Assembly: GCA_024277285.1 (NCBI GenBank)
Contig: JAJRVM010000042.1
Location: 1-64,000, forward strand
Length of the DNA stretch: 64,000 nt
Reading direction: 5' to 3'
Origin: Planctomycetota bacterium
GTDB taxonomy: Bacteria; Planctomycetota; Planctomycetia; Pirellulales; Pirellulaceae
Below the pieces are notes generated by a model. The model worked only from the letters and a program-made list of their open reading frames with translations. It did no database searches and was not told the DNA's origin. A program made the translations under genes and the position numbers. Positions 55,233 through 63,767 of this stretch are shown here, one piece after another. Numbering within the stretch: position 1 is the stretch's first letter; every line of letters begins with the position of its first letter.

Positions 55233-56723
55233 ATGCGAGAAGACACTGTGCGAGAAGACACTGTGCGAGAAGACACTAGGTTGGCCAATGCGAGCGCTTT
55301 AGCGACGCTGCAAGCACGCCGCGGGTTCCTGCGCCGGTCGGCGGTTTCGATCGGCTCGGTGGCGCTCGCGGCAATGTTGCGCCGTGATGTACCTCGTCTG
55401 TTCGCTGGCGAGGGCGCCACGCCACGCGTGCATGGCGTGGTCGATCCATTGCACTTTGCGCCGAAAGTGAAGCGGATGATCCATCTTTGCATGGCCGGCG
55501 GGCCGTCGCATCTCGAGACACTTGACAGTAAGCCGAAGCTTGCTGAAATGCATGGCAAGCCGATGCCTGCAACGCTGACGCAAGGCCAGCAACTGGCGCA
55601 ATTGCAGGGCCGCGAGCTAAAGTGTTTTGCACCGCAGTTCCCGTTCCGCAAGTTTGGCCAAAGTGGTCAGGAAATCTGCGCGCTGTTTCCGGAGACTGGT
55701 GCGATCGCCGACGATATCTGCATTGTCCGGTCGATGTACACCGATCAGATTAATCACGATCCCGCACACACGCTGATGAATACGGGGACGGCACTGGCCG
55801 GACGCCCCAGTATGGGGTCGTGGTTGTGGTATGGGCTCGGATGCGAAGCGGATGATCTCCCCGGCTATATCGTGCTGACCTCCGTCGGGAAAGGTGGGCA
55901 AGCTCAGCCGATCGCCGCGCGGCAATGGCATAGCGGATTTCTGCCGTCTAACTATCAGGGGGTCCAGTTTCATTCGACCGGCGCGCCGGTTCTTTACTTG
56001 AATCGCCCCGCCGGCGTGTCAGTTCAACAACAGCGTGATTTGGTGGACACATCCGGCGCTCTCAATCGACAATTTGATGCGGTCGTGGAGGACCCGGAAA
56101 TCGCGACGCGCATCAGCCAATACGAAATGGCGTTTCGCATGCAGGCGAGTGTGCCGGAGTTGATGGATATGTCACGCGAAACACAGCAGACCTTGGATAT
56201 GTACGGTACGAAAGGGGCTGACGGCACATTCGCTTCTAATTGTCTCCTTGCTCGTAATCTGCTCGAACGAGGCGTACGCTTCGTGCAGCTGTACCATCGT
56301 GCTTGGGATCATCACGGCAGTATCAAGAAGTCGATGGAAATCACCGCCAAGGAAGTTGATCGTGCCACTGCGGCGCTGGTGAAGGATCTCAAACAGCGTG
56401 GGCTGTTTGAGGATACCTTGATCGTTTGGGGGGGCGAGTTTGGGCGTACTCCCATGGCGCAAGGGTCGGGACGCGACCACCACATTAAGGCGTTCTCAAT
56501 GTGGCTGGCGGGCGGGGGAATTCGTGGCGGTATCTGGCATGGCGCCACCGATGAGTTGGGCTACAACGTGGTTGAAGACCCCATGCACGTGCGCGACTTT
56601 CACGCGACCATGTTGTACTTATTCGGCATCGACCACAGCCGGTTGTCGTGCAAGTTTCAGGGGCTTGACGCGCGTCTGACTGGCGTCGAGGAAGCGCATG
56701 TGGTTATGCAATTGCTCGCATAG
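55233..56723 (+). CDS. DUF1501 protein (sulfatase-like fold)
   Basis: The 496-residue product has an arginine-led twin-arginine-like signal (RRGFLRRSAVSIGSVALAAML, about 28-48) and the DUF1501 domain after it: KVKRMIHLCMAGGPSHLETLD, TDQINHDPAHTLMNTGT, FVQLYHRAWDHHGSI and IVWGGEFGRTPMAQG with a His-rich RDHHIKAFSMWLAGGGIRGG, positions that hold metal ligands in the related alkaline-phosphatase fold. In planctomycetes it almost always follows a PSCyt1/DUF1553 gene, as here. The extreme N-terminus (MREDT-VREDT-VREDT) comes from a 15-base tandem repeat at 55235-55276; a later start would remove it, but no other ATG precedes the signal. Confidence 0.93.
   Translation: MREDTVREDTVREDTRLANASALATLQARRGFLRRSAVSIGSVALAAMLRRDVPRLFAGEGATPRVHGVVDPLHFAPKVKRMIHLCMAGGPSHLETLDSKPKLAEMHGKPMPATLTQGQQLAQLQGRELKCFAPQFPFRKFGQSGQEICALFPETGAIADDICIVRSMYTDQINHDPAHTLMNTGTALAGRPSMGSWLWYGLGCEADDLPGYIVLTSVGKGGQAQPIAARQWHSGFLPSNYQGVQFHSTGAPVLYLNRPAGVSVQQQRDLVDTSGALNRQFDAVVEDPEIATRISQYEMAFRMQASVPELMDMSRETQQTLDMYGTKGADGTFASNCLLARNLLERGVRFVQLYHRAWDHHGSIKKSMEITAKEVDRATAALVKDLKQRGLFEDTLIVWGGEFGRTPMAQGSGRDHHIKAFSMWLAGGGIRGGIWHGATDELGYNVVEDPMHVRDFHATMLYLFGIDHSRLSCKFQGLDARLTGVEEAHVVMQLLA
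55235..55276. repeat. 15-base tandem repeat at the start of the DUF1501 gene
   Basis: GCGAGAAGACACTGT occurs at 55235 and 55250, with a third partial copy at 55265. It starts inside the ATG codon and encodes VREDT repeats. Confidence 0.9.
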
Positions 56724-56936
56724 CGAAAACGTGCCGGCGCCCTTTTCGCCTGCGCGTACCTGGCTTCGCCATCTAGCTACTTGCTTCATGACGCCGGCGA
56801 TGGTTGTATTTGCCCGCCGGGCCTGGAAAACCGAGATTCACCGCCAGAGGTCGTGAACGGTTAGCAAGGAATTTACCGCCCCACAGTCGCTGGCTCGGTG
56901 GTGCTTTTCAGGGCAGTTCGCGGCGCCAGAGCGTGC

Positions 56937-57041
56937 TCAAATGCCAAATGGGTTGTTGTGTGGTACCGGGTAGATTGTCCAATGGCCGATCAGTCCGCAC
57001 ACAGCCAAGCCACCGAGGATAAGTAAGGAGCTGATGAACAT
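56937..57041 (-). CDS. Candidate 34-residue single-span membrane peptide
   Basis: Read directly on the reverse strand: ATG 57041, TGA 56937. The start follows CGGAGGTG with seven bases of spacing, a near-perfect ribosome site. The product MFISSLLILGGLAVCGLIG continues into a short polar tail ending NNPFGI, i.e. one membrane helix (about 3-19) and a small outer or inner tail. Size and form resemble regulatory membrane microproteins, but no family is known to me. It stands alone in a 668-base gap. Confidence 0.5.
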   Translation of the reverse strand: MFISSLLILGGLAVCGLIGHWTIYPVPHNNPFGI

Positions 57042-57277
57042 GGGAAGCACCTCCGTGCGAAGCAGTTGATTCTTTGGGATAGCCTGTGCAACTGCTTCCA
57101 AAAGGATGCGAAGCGTGTGCCGAAGGGGTTTGTGACCGCTCGTTTGGTTTCTAAGTGCTTTTAGTGGTGCGGTTTAGTGCCGTTCGATGTGGCTATGACC
57201 GCCACTGGATTGCAACCGAGCATGTATTCAATAAGCTTCACTGCGTGTCGTTTGCGCAACACTTGGGTTGCGCATAG

Positions 57278-57315
57278 AAAAACGGGCGACTTGCCGGTGG
57301 CAGTCGCCCGTTTTT
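57278..57315. terminator. Bidirectional intrinsic terminator
   Basis: ACGGGCGACT (57282-57291) pairs with AGTCGCCCGT (57302-57311). A-rich bases before and T-rich bases after give T-runs in both directions. It lies 80 bases beyond the stop of the secreted protein gene at 57392, so its main role is probably to end that reverse-strand transcript. Confidence 0.9.
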
Positions 57316-57391
57316 CATGATCCTGTCGACCGTGCCTTGTGGTTCCGTGGTATTGGCCCGTTGGCAAGATCGGTTAGGGGATGCGTGGCGA

Positions 57392-57769
57392 TCAGCGCCA
57401 GGGGCCCCTCATATAGTAGATGCCGAACTGATCGGTGTGGCTTGGCCACCTGGGGGTTGGGAGGAAGGTATTGCCCATCCCTTCAGCTCCACCGGGGTAG
57501 GGGCGTTGGAACTGGTGGTAGATCGGCGACATGGACGTTTGCGCGACCCCCCAGCTCAGGCTGGTTTGCATATTGGCGGTGGGGGGTACTACCAAGGCCG
57601 TTGGTGCTCCCCACGGTTGGTAATAATAATTGCCATGCCAGGGCGTGGTACGGGCGAAGCGTTCGCCCCAGCGATTGGCGATGGTACGGCGGCCACCGGC
57701 TTGGGCATCTTGTGGGACAAGTACCGACGCGGCAGCAGCCAGGATGAGGCAGAACAGGAGTTTTTTCAT
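57392..57769 (-). CDS. Small secreted protein, unknown function
   Basis: The 125-residue product starts at ATG 57769 (MKKLLFCLILAAAASVLVP, signal cleaved near DAQA-GG) with GAGGG upstream. The mature part is rich in Trp, Tyr, Pro and Gly (NRWGERF, HGNYYYQPWGAP, YHQFQRPYPGGA, GIYYMRGPWR), without cysteines. Not a family I recognise. It lies 38 bases downstream of another small secreted protein gene on the same strand and before a terminator, forming a two-gene operon. Confidence 0.75.
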   Translation of the reverse strand: MKKLLFCLILAAAASVLVPQDAQAGGRRTIANRWGERFARTTPWHGNYYYQPWGAPTALVVPPTANMQTSLSWGVAQTSMSPIYHQFQRPYPGGAEGMGNTFLPTPRWPSHTDQFGIYYMRGPWR

Positions 57770-57807
57770 GGTTGAGTTTCCCTCGTCTTGGACGCGAGCC
57801 GGTAGAA

Positions 57808-58296
57808 TTAACGAGCGATCCGGAGGCAGGAGTACCAGCCGGTAAGCGGTGGGCGGTACCACGAGACGTGGGTGCGGGTCAGGCCACGACCGCCATTGTA
57901 ATAGCGATAGTAAGTCCGGTCGTGTTGGTACAGCAGTTCGTGCGGCATAAGTGGCTGATAGGTATAGTACGTGTGCCCGACCGTGCGTGGGACGGGGCGA
58001 GGTGCGATGTACATATTGGCGGGGACACCGCCGCAAGTACCGGGTGCATAGTAGTTGTAGAACAGTTCAGGCTGCCCGTAGTACCGTGCGCGGCAGTTGT
58101 ACGAAGGGCCGTGGAACAGGCCGCACTGGTTGCATGCGCTCGTTCCTCCGCCGCTCAGCTTTCCGCCGCCATTCTGGCATTGCTGGCAGGATTCCGCCTC
58201 TTGAGCCGCGGCATGGGGCACTCCGATCAGGCCGAAATTGGCGAGGGCGAAGAGGGTGGCGGCGAGCAGTGTCGTTTTTCCGAAAGTTCGAAGCAT
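57808..58296 (-). CDS. Small secreted Cys/Tyr-rich protein
   Basis: The 162-residue product from ATG 58296 (AAGGAGGAGCG upstream) has a signal peptide (about 1-31, ending PHAAAQ). The mature part holds two CxxC pairs (SCQQCQNGGG and ACNQCGLF), further cysteines (NCRAR, GTCGG, YSCLR) and a Tyr-rich middle (YYGQPELFYNYYAPG, YYTYQPLMP, RTYYRYYNGGRG). The spaced CxxC motifs could bind a metal or form disulfides. Similar short secreted planctomycete proteins are uncharacterised. First gene of the operon with 57392-57769. Confidence 0.78.
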   Translation of the reverse strand: MLRTFGKTTLLAATLFALANFGLIGVPHAAAQEAESCQQCQNGGGKLSGGGTSACNQCGLFHGPSYNCRARYYGQPELFYNYYAPGTCGGVPANMYIAPRPVPRTVGHTYYTYQPLMPHELLYQHDRTYYRYYNGGRGLTRTHVSWYRPPLTGWYSCLRIAR

Positions 58297-58749
58297 CGAA
58301 ACGCTCCTCCTTGAATGCGGGGCTTGCGACCAGTCGTGAGGGATCCAGCAAACGCTCCCAGGTGGGGTCTGCCGGCGGCTCATGTCGCAGGGCGGGTCTT
58401 TTGGGTGGGGCTGGCCGATCGAGCGGATTCTCGTGCGGCCAGTATGTCATGGGGCCAGTTTATCATTGAGTCAGAGCTGCGCACGCGACGCGGCACTGCT
58501 ACTAGGTTTTCTCGGTCAGGTGGGGCAGGAGAATGCATCTTAATTTGAGCAATGCGCCAAACGGGTCAGATGTACGGTGTCGTGGCGCGAAGCAGGCTGG
58601 GAGATGCTCTGTCTAATCGCTATAATCCGAACGATCGAATCCCGTCAATTCCACTCGTCCACCCAGTTCACGCCCTGGTGGGCTCCCTCCTATCGTGTGG
58701 GATAACCCTCCCCTGAACGGAATCATTGCGGGTCAAGGAGTACCAAGCA
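58297..58749. other. 450-base divergent intergenic region upstream of topoisomerase VI
   Basis: Holds a perfect TATAAT at 58621-58626 and the ribosome site AAGGAG at 58735-58740. No other features. Confidence 0.5.
58621..58626 (+). promoter_or_regulatory. Possible -10 box of the topoisomerase VI genes
   Basis: A perfect TATAAT 124 bases before the first start codon, but without a recognisable -35 box at normal spacing, so confidence is low. Confidence 0.35.
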
Positions 58750-60960
58750 TTGGCAACTGCGAAGGTCAAGAAAAAGAAGAAGGTTCAGAGTGTGGCTGCT
58801 TCGAGTGCCCAATCTGGCGCGCGCAATGGGCGCGCGAAGCCGTCGTCCAATGGGAAGCCGCGTCGGCGCGCAACGGCCGAGTCGATGGCGCAGAAGCAAC
58901 GCGATATTTCTGTGAGCGAGTTTTTCGCCAAGAACCGTCACCTGTTGGGCTTTGACAACCTACGCAAGGCGTTGTTGACCACCGTCAAGGAGGCGGTTGA
59001 CAACTCGTTGGATGCCTGCGAGGAGGCGGGAATCACGCCTGAGATCTGGGTCCATATCGAGCAGACGCGGCCGAATCGGTTCAGCGTGGCGATTCAGGAC
59101 AATGGTCCGGGGATCATGAAGAGACAGATCCCGCTGATATTTGGCAAGTTGCTTTACGGGTCCAAGTTCCATCGTTTGCGGATGAGTCGCGGCCAGCAGG
59201 GGATTGGCATCAGCGCGGCGGGCATGTATGGCATGTTGACCACTGGCAAGCCGGTCAAGATTGTCTCGAAGCTGTCGGTGCGCAAGCCTGCGCACTATTA
59301 CGAACTGCAGATCGACACCAAGAAGAACATTCCCGAGATACTCAACGGCAAGGGGGACGGTGTTGACATTCCGCCGGGTATGGCAGGATTGGCCTACATG
59401 CAGAAGCATGGGATCCAATGGGCTTCGCACTACGCTCCCGAGCAAGTCGAGGAGGCGGCACCCGAGCGGGACGCGGCCCAGGAGGGAAACGCGAATCAGG
59501 AGGAAGGGGCGCAGCCGGAGAAGGCGTCCAAAAAGCAGGGGGCGCAGCCGAAGGAAGTGCGCAGTGGCACTCGGGTAACGATCGAGCTTGAGGGCAAGTA
59601 CCAGCGCGGGCGCGGCAGTGTCGATGACTATTTGGCACAGACGGCGATTGCCAATCCTCACGTGACGTTGCACTACACCGATCCCGAAGGCAACTCGCAC
59701 TGTTACCGCCGATCGACGACCGAATTGCCGGCCGAACCGAAGGAGATCAAACCGCACCCGTACGGTGTCGAGTTAGGTCGGTTAGTCACGATGCTCAAGG
59801 AGATGAAGACGGGGACGCTCAGCCAGTTTCTGACCGGTTCGTTTTCGCGTGTCAGTCCCGCCGTGGCGCGGCGCATCTGTGAAGCTGCGAAGCTGAAAAT
59901 GCGTGCCTCAACACGACGGATTGGCCGGGAAGAAGCCGATTCACTTTATCAGGCGATCCAAGTCACGAAGATTTCGGCACCGTCGACCGACTGTGTGGTG
60001 CCGATTGGCGAGGAGTTGTTGCTCAAGGGGTTACATCATGTGGTGCCGGGCGAGTTCTATTGTGCGGCGACGCGCCCCCCTTCGGTCTACCGTGGCAATC
60101 CCTTTCAGATTGAAGTGGGCTTGGCTTATGGCGGTGGCAGCACCGTGCAGAAGGTTTCCCTGGACCTGTTGACGGAATTGCTTAGTGAGAGCGATGCGCG
60201 TACGCTTCGCCAGTTCTTGATCAATACGTTCGACGGATTGGGAGCGGTTGGCGCGGATAAGATTTTGAAGGAGGGGAAATTCGGCACGCGCAAATCACCT
60301 GCCAAACTGTCGAAGGACGAGGTGCAGGAATTGCACCACGTCATGCGCAATGTCAATGTGTCGGAGGGACAGTCGATTCACGTGCTCCGGTACGCGAATC
60401 GAGTGCCGTTGCAGTTCAAGCAACGCGACTGTGCCATTACCGACTCGGTCATGAGTACAAACTGGCGCGCCTATGGATTGAGCCAGTCGCGCGGTTCCTT
60501 GCCCAATGGACCCGTCAGCATACTTGTCCATATCGCCAGTGTCTGGGTGCCGTTTACCAGCGAGTCGAAAGAGGCGATTGCCGGTTATCCCGAGATCCAG
60601 AAGGAATTGCGGTTGGGTCTTCAGGCGGTCGGTCGCAAACTAGGGATGTACCTGCGCCGCCGGGGCCGTGTGAAACAAGAAGCTGAGCGGCGTAATATCT
60701 TCTTGCGTTACCTTGGTGAAGTGGCACGGGCGGTAAGCGCAATCAATGGAGCAGACCAGCAGCAGCTTTATACGCAGTTATTGGAAGTTGCCAAACGCAA
60801 AACGGCGGAAGCAGATGCCCGATTCGACAACCGCGGCCGGAAAATCGGCGAAGACACCATCGATTATGGCGATAACGTGCTGATCGTTGAACAGGACCCG
60901 GAAGACCTGCTCCTGAACCAACTGGCATCCAAGGATGACCCTCAGAAAAAGCTCTTTTGA
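58750..60960 (+). CDS. top6B: DNA topoisomerase VI subunit B
   Basis: The 736-residue product is the ATPase half of a type IIB topoisomerase, which passes one DNA duplex through another. GHKL ATPase motifs are clear: EAVDNSLDAC (about 81-90), DNGPGI (about 117) and SRGQQGIGISAAG (about 147), then a transducer region with GTRVTIELEGKYQ. An acidic Gln/Glu/Ala-rich insert (about 231-273) interrupts the domain, and the N-terminal 45 residues are Lys-rich. Start TTG 58750 is preferred because AAGGAG lies nine bases before it (MATAKVKKKKK). Subunit A follows 170 bases downstream. Topo VI is archaeal and plant-typical and sporadic in bacteria, so horizontal acquisition is likely. Confidence 0.95.
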   Translation: MATAKVKKKKKVQSVAASSAQSGARNGRAKPSSNGKPRRRATAESMAQKQRDISVSEFFAKNRHLLGFDNLRKALLTTVKEAVDNSLDACEEAGITPEIWVHIEQTRPNRFSVAIQDNGPGIMKRQIPLIFGKLLYGSKFHRLRMSRGQQGIGISAAGMYGMLTTGKPVKIVSKLSVRKPAHYYELQIDTKKNIPEILNGKGDGVDIPPGMAGLAYMQKHGIQWASHYAPEQVEEAAPERDAAQEGNANQEEGAQPEKASKKQGAQPKEVRSGTRVTIELEGKYQRGRGSVDDYLAQTAIANPHVTLHYTDPEGNSHCYRRSTTELPAEPKEIKPHPYGVELGRLVTMLKEMKTGTLSQFLTGSFSRVSPAVARRICEAAKLKMRASTRRIGREEADSLYQAIQVTKISAPSTDCVVPIGEELLLKGLHHVVPGEFYCAATRPPSVYRGNPFQIEVGLAYGGGSTVQKVSLDLLTELLSESDARTLRQFLINTFDGLGAVGADKILKEGKFGTRKSPAKLSKDEVQELHHVMRNVNVSEGQSIHVLRYANRVPLQFKQRDCAITDSVMSTNWRAYGLSQSRGSLPNGPVSILVHIASVWVPFTSESKEAIAGYPEIQKELRLGLQAVGRKLGMYLRRRGRVKQEAERRNIFLRYLGEVARAVSAINGADQQQLYTQLLEVAKRKTAEADARFDNRGRKIGEDTIDYGDNVLIVEQDPEDLLLNQLASKDDPQKKLF

Positions 60961-61080
60961 GCGCGGTTGCGAATGAGCCGAGGTGGTTTGCTGTATGGCA
61001 GTGGTACGTGCCGATTCCCAAAGAACTGGCCCGAAGAACTGCGCATGAGAGCCGATTGAATCTGCGCCGACGCGTTGAAT

Positions 61081-61128
61081 CAGAACTCCGAACAGAACTC
61101 CGAACAGAACTCCGAACAGGAATCCGAG
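61081..61128. repeat. 12-base tandem repeat before the topoisomerase VI A gene
   Basis: CAGAACTCCGAA occurs at 61081, 61093 and 61105, and a fourth degenerate unit (CAGGAATCCGAG) from 61117 ends just before the ATG and contains its likely ribosome site AGGAA. Confidence 0.95.
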
Positions 61129-61129
61129 C

Positions 61130-62293
61130 ATGGCGAAGAAAGCGCGACGCAAGCGAGTCACCGCGTCGAGAAAGCAGGTTGCCGAACCGGTCGTCTTGAG
61201 TGTCAAGGACAAGCGGACGCTCAAGTTGCTGCGTGGAGTCGCCGATGGCGTCGTGCAGACGGCGCAACGCAAACGTGCGCCCCATCTTGATATCCCTTCG
61301 CGATCGCTTAGCAACGTGCGTTACAACCGGACAAAACGGTTCATCGAAATGGGGTCCGGCAGGAACCGTCGGGAACTGTTCAATTTGTCGCAAGCCAAGA
61401 GCTATATGCAGACCATTCTGGTGGGCAGCGGTTGTAAGCAGTTGATTGAGCAAGGCAAGACGACCAGTATTCGTGGTCTCTACTACTTGCTGAAACACAC
61501 GATCGAAGGAACCAAGGAAGAGACATTTGACGATCAGGCGGACTGCGACCCGGTTATTGAAGACGTCGAAGTGACACTCAACGCCATGCGCGAAGAGCTG
61601 CATCTTTATGCCAAAAACGCTGGCTCGATCGTCGGGCCGATCACGTTTGTCGACAGTGGCGACACGATTGATTGTGCGCGGATGGGATCGGGTGGCTATA
61701 CGATTCCGTCGATCGTGGAACCGGAGATTCTTCAATTCAAGAAGCACAGTGCCGATTTTATCCTGCATGTTGAAAAAGATACGGTTTGGCGCCGCTTCAA
61801 CGAGGACAAATTCTGGCGAGAATACAATTGCATCTTGACGCACGGTGGTGGCCAACCGCCGCGCGGTGTGCGTCGCTTGTTGAACCGGATGCACAATGAA
61901 CTCGACCTGCCGGTCTACTGTCTGCTCGATAATGACCCATGGGGATATTACATCTACAGCGTGATCAAACAAGGGTCGATCAACCTGGCGTACGAATCAA
62001 AACGCATGGCGGTGCCAGACGCGCGTTACATTGGTCTGCGCAGCAAAGACTTTTTCCGCTGCGATTTGTCTCCGAGCGTGAAAATCAATCTGAAGGACTC
62101 GGATATCAAACGAGCCAAGCAGATCGCGAAATATCCTTGGTTCGAGAAAAAGAAGGCGTGGCAAAAAGAGATCAAGCAAATGTTGGATAACGGCTTCAAG
62201 TTGGAAGTCGAGGCACTGATCAGTAAGGACGTCAGTTACGTGACCGAAGTCTATGTCCCCGAGCGGCTTGAAGACGAAGATTTTCTCGATTAG
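61130..62293 (+). CDS. top6A: DNA topoisomerase VI subunit A (Spo11-like)
   Basis: The 387-residue product is the DNA-cleaving half. The winged-helix 5Y-CAP domain has TSIRGLYYLLKHTI with catalytic Tyr at 119 (second of the YY pair, as in Spo11). The Toprim domain shows the metal-binding Glu in ILHVEKDTVW and the acidic LLDNDPWGYYIYSVIKQG. All key residues are present, so an active A2B2 enzyme with the upstream subunit B is expected. The Lys/Arg-rich first 25 residues (MAKKARRKRVTASRK) are an extension beyond archaeal subunits and resemble the Lys-rich start of subunit B. Confidence 0.95.
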   Translation: MAKKARRKRVTASRKQVAEPVVLSVKDKRTLKLLRGVADGVVQTAQRKRAPHLDIPSRSLSNVRYNRTKRFIEMGSGRNRRELFNLSQAKSYMQTILVGSGCKQLIEQGKTTSIRGLYYLLKHTIEGTKEETFDDQADCDPVIEDVEVTLNAMREELHLYAKNAGSIVGPITFVDSGDTIDCARMGSGGYTIPSIVEPEILQFKKHSADFILHVEKDTVWRRFNEDKFWREYNCILTHGGGQPPRGVRRLLNRMHNELDLPVYCLLDNDPWGYYIYSVIKQGSINLAYESKRMAVPDARYIGLRSKDFFRCDLSPSVKINLKDSDIKRAKQIAKYPWFEKKKAWQKEIKQMLDNGFKLEVEALISKDVSYVTEVYVPERLEDEDFLD

Positions 62294-62973
62294 TCCCGTG
62301 CAGTACGCCTGGCAAGAACGGCCGTCGGTTCGCTTGGGGGCAAAAAAAATCGTGGGCAGAAAGAGCGCCGGACGAGAGGCCTGCCGGCCAGGTGCGTCTT
62401 TCCCGCGTTTCAGTGCAATGCCCATTGCCGTGGAACCAATCACGTTCCGTATACCCATCGTAATAGGGTCTCCGTTGCCGCAAACGAATCGCGAGAATCG
62501 GCGCCCATCAGCATCAGCGGGCGCTCTGGCACGATTGCTGAGGTTTCTTCCATGGGAGTCGCGTCGAAGGCGACGTTGTGAAAACGTTTTTCTTGTCGCG
62601 AGGTCAGCCTCGTCGAATGCGGTCGTTTTCCCGCCCGCCAGGTCGCCATGAGAGAGCTACGACCGAAAGTGCCGGAATATCGCGCGAAAGTGGGCCTTTT
62701 GTGGCGTTTCCTCTTTTTGCTGGCGGGCTCGCCACGTTAGAATAAAGGGCTGCTATGAAACGTGGCCTGGAGCCGGTCGTTCTGTGGCGAGACGTGAGAA
62801 GTTTCTGAATGCCGTGCGCGAATTCCCCCCGCCTGCACGGCCGGGCCGGTGTTTTTGATCGCCGCCAATCGCTCGACCAAGATCATTTTGTGGCGAGCTG
62901 CCGCGTTGAAGGCAAGGACGATCCGGTTGGGGGACAAGTAACTTGTTTGTGAACAGAGTGTGGAGTTTGCACA
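62294..62973. other. 680-base intergenic region
   Basis: Between top6A and the ABC ATPase gene. No terminator, repeat, promoter or small gene could be supported. Confidence 0.45.
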
Positions 62974-63699
62974 ATGGAGTTAGCCGCCCGGTTGGTCAAC
63001 TTGGAAAAAGACTACGTACTGAAGAGCGAAACGGTGCATGCATTGCGTGGTTGCACGTTTGATGTGCCGATTGGCGATTACGTCTCGATCATGGGGCCTT
63101 CCGGATCGGGCAAGAGCACGTTGCTGAACTTGCTGGGGTGTTTGGATCGTCCGACCGGTGGGTCGCTGTTCCTGGGGCGCCAGGATGTCAGCATGATGAA
63201 TGACGACCAATTGTCGTACACGCGTGCGACCAGCATCGGCTTCGTGTTTCAGTCCTACAACCTCATTCCGCAACTGACGGTGGTCGAGAATATTGAAGTG
63301 CCGCTGTATTACCAGGGGCGATTGGCGCCGGAGGATCGTCAGCGTTGCCTTGATTTGGCCGGAATGGTTGGGTTGGGCGACCGCTTGGCTCACCGCCCAA
63401 CGCAGTTGTCGGGTGGCCAGCAACAGCGTGTGGCGATCGCGCGAAGCTTGGTGAACGACCCGTACTTCATTTTGGCCGACGAGCCGACGGGGAACTTGGA
63501 CACCAAGACGTCGGAGGAGATTCTGCTGATCTTCGAGCAGTTAAGCGAAGCTGGCAAGACGATCATTATTGTCACTCACGAAGACGAAGTGGCTTCTTTC
63601 ACGAAACGCATCATCCGCCTGCGTGACGGTTCGGTTCAGACCGATGTGCCGAACGAAAATCGCGTATTTCTAGCAGACCGAATGGTACAGAGGCAGTAA
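62974..63699 (+). CDS. ABC transporter ATP-binding protein, LolD/MacB type
   Basis: The 241-residue ATPase has Walker A GPSGSGKST (about 46-54), the Q-loop VFQSYNLIPQ, signature LSGGQQQRVAIARSL, Walker B YFILADEPTGNLD and the H-loop IIVTHE. The extended TSEEILLIFEQLSE and short length place it in the group that drives MacB-like or LolCDE-type permeases, which extract lipoproteins or export substrates without full translocation. No permease gene lies beside it in the window; the next gene is on the other strand. GGAG lies seven bases before the ATG. Confidence 0.93.
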   Translation: MELAARLVNLEKDYVLKSETVHALRGCTFDVPIGDYVSIMGPSGSGKSTLLNLLGCLDRPTGGSLFLGRQDVSMMNDDQLSYTRATSIGFVFQSYNLIPQLTVVENIEVPLYYQGRLAPEDRQRCLDLAGMVGLGDRLAHRPTQLSGGQQQRVAIARSLVNDPYFILADEPTGNLDTKTSEEILLIFEQLSEAGKTIIIVTHEDEVASFTKRIIRLRDGSVQTDVPNENRVFLADRMVQRQ

Positions 63700-63767
63700 C
63701 CGATCGCCCAACGAGGTCGCGTATGGCCTTCGCGTGCCGATGGCCTTCGCGACACGGCTTGGCCATG

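Larger units (their letters stand above)
56724..57391. other. 668-base intergenic region with a small ORF and a terminator
   Basis: Between the DUF1501 gene and the converging small secreted protein genes. It holds a reverse-strand 34-residue frame (56937-57041), a TCGTGAACGGTTA half-site of the dispersed palindrome (56851-56863) and the hairpin at 57278-57315. Confidence 0.55.
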
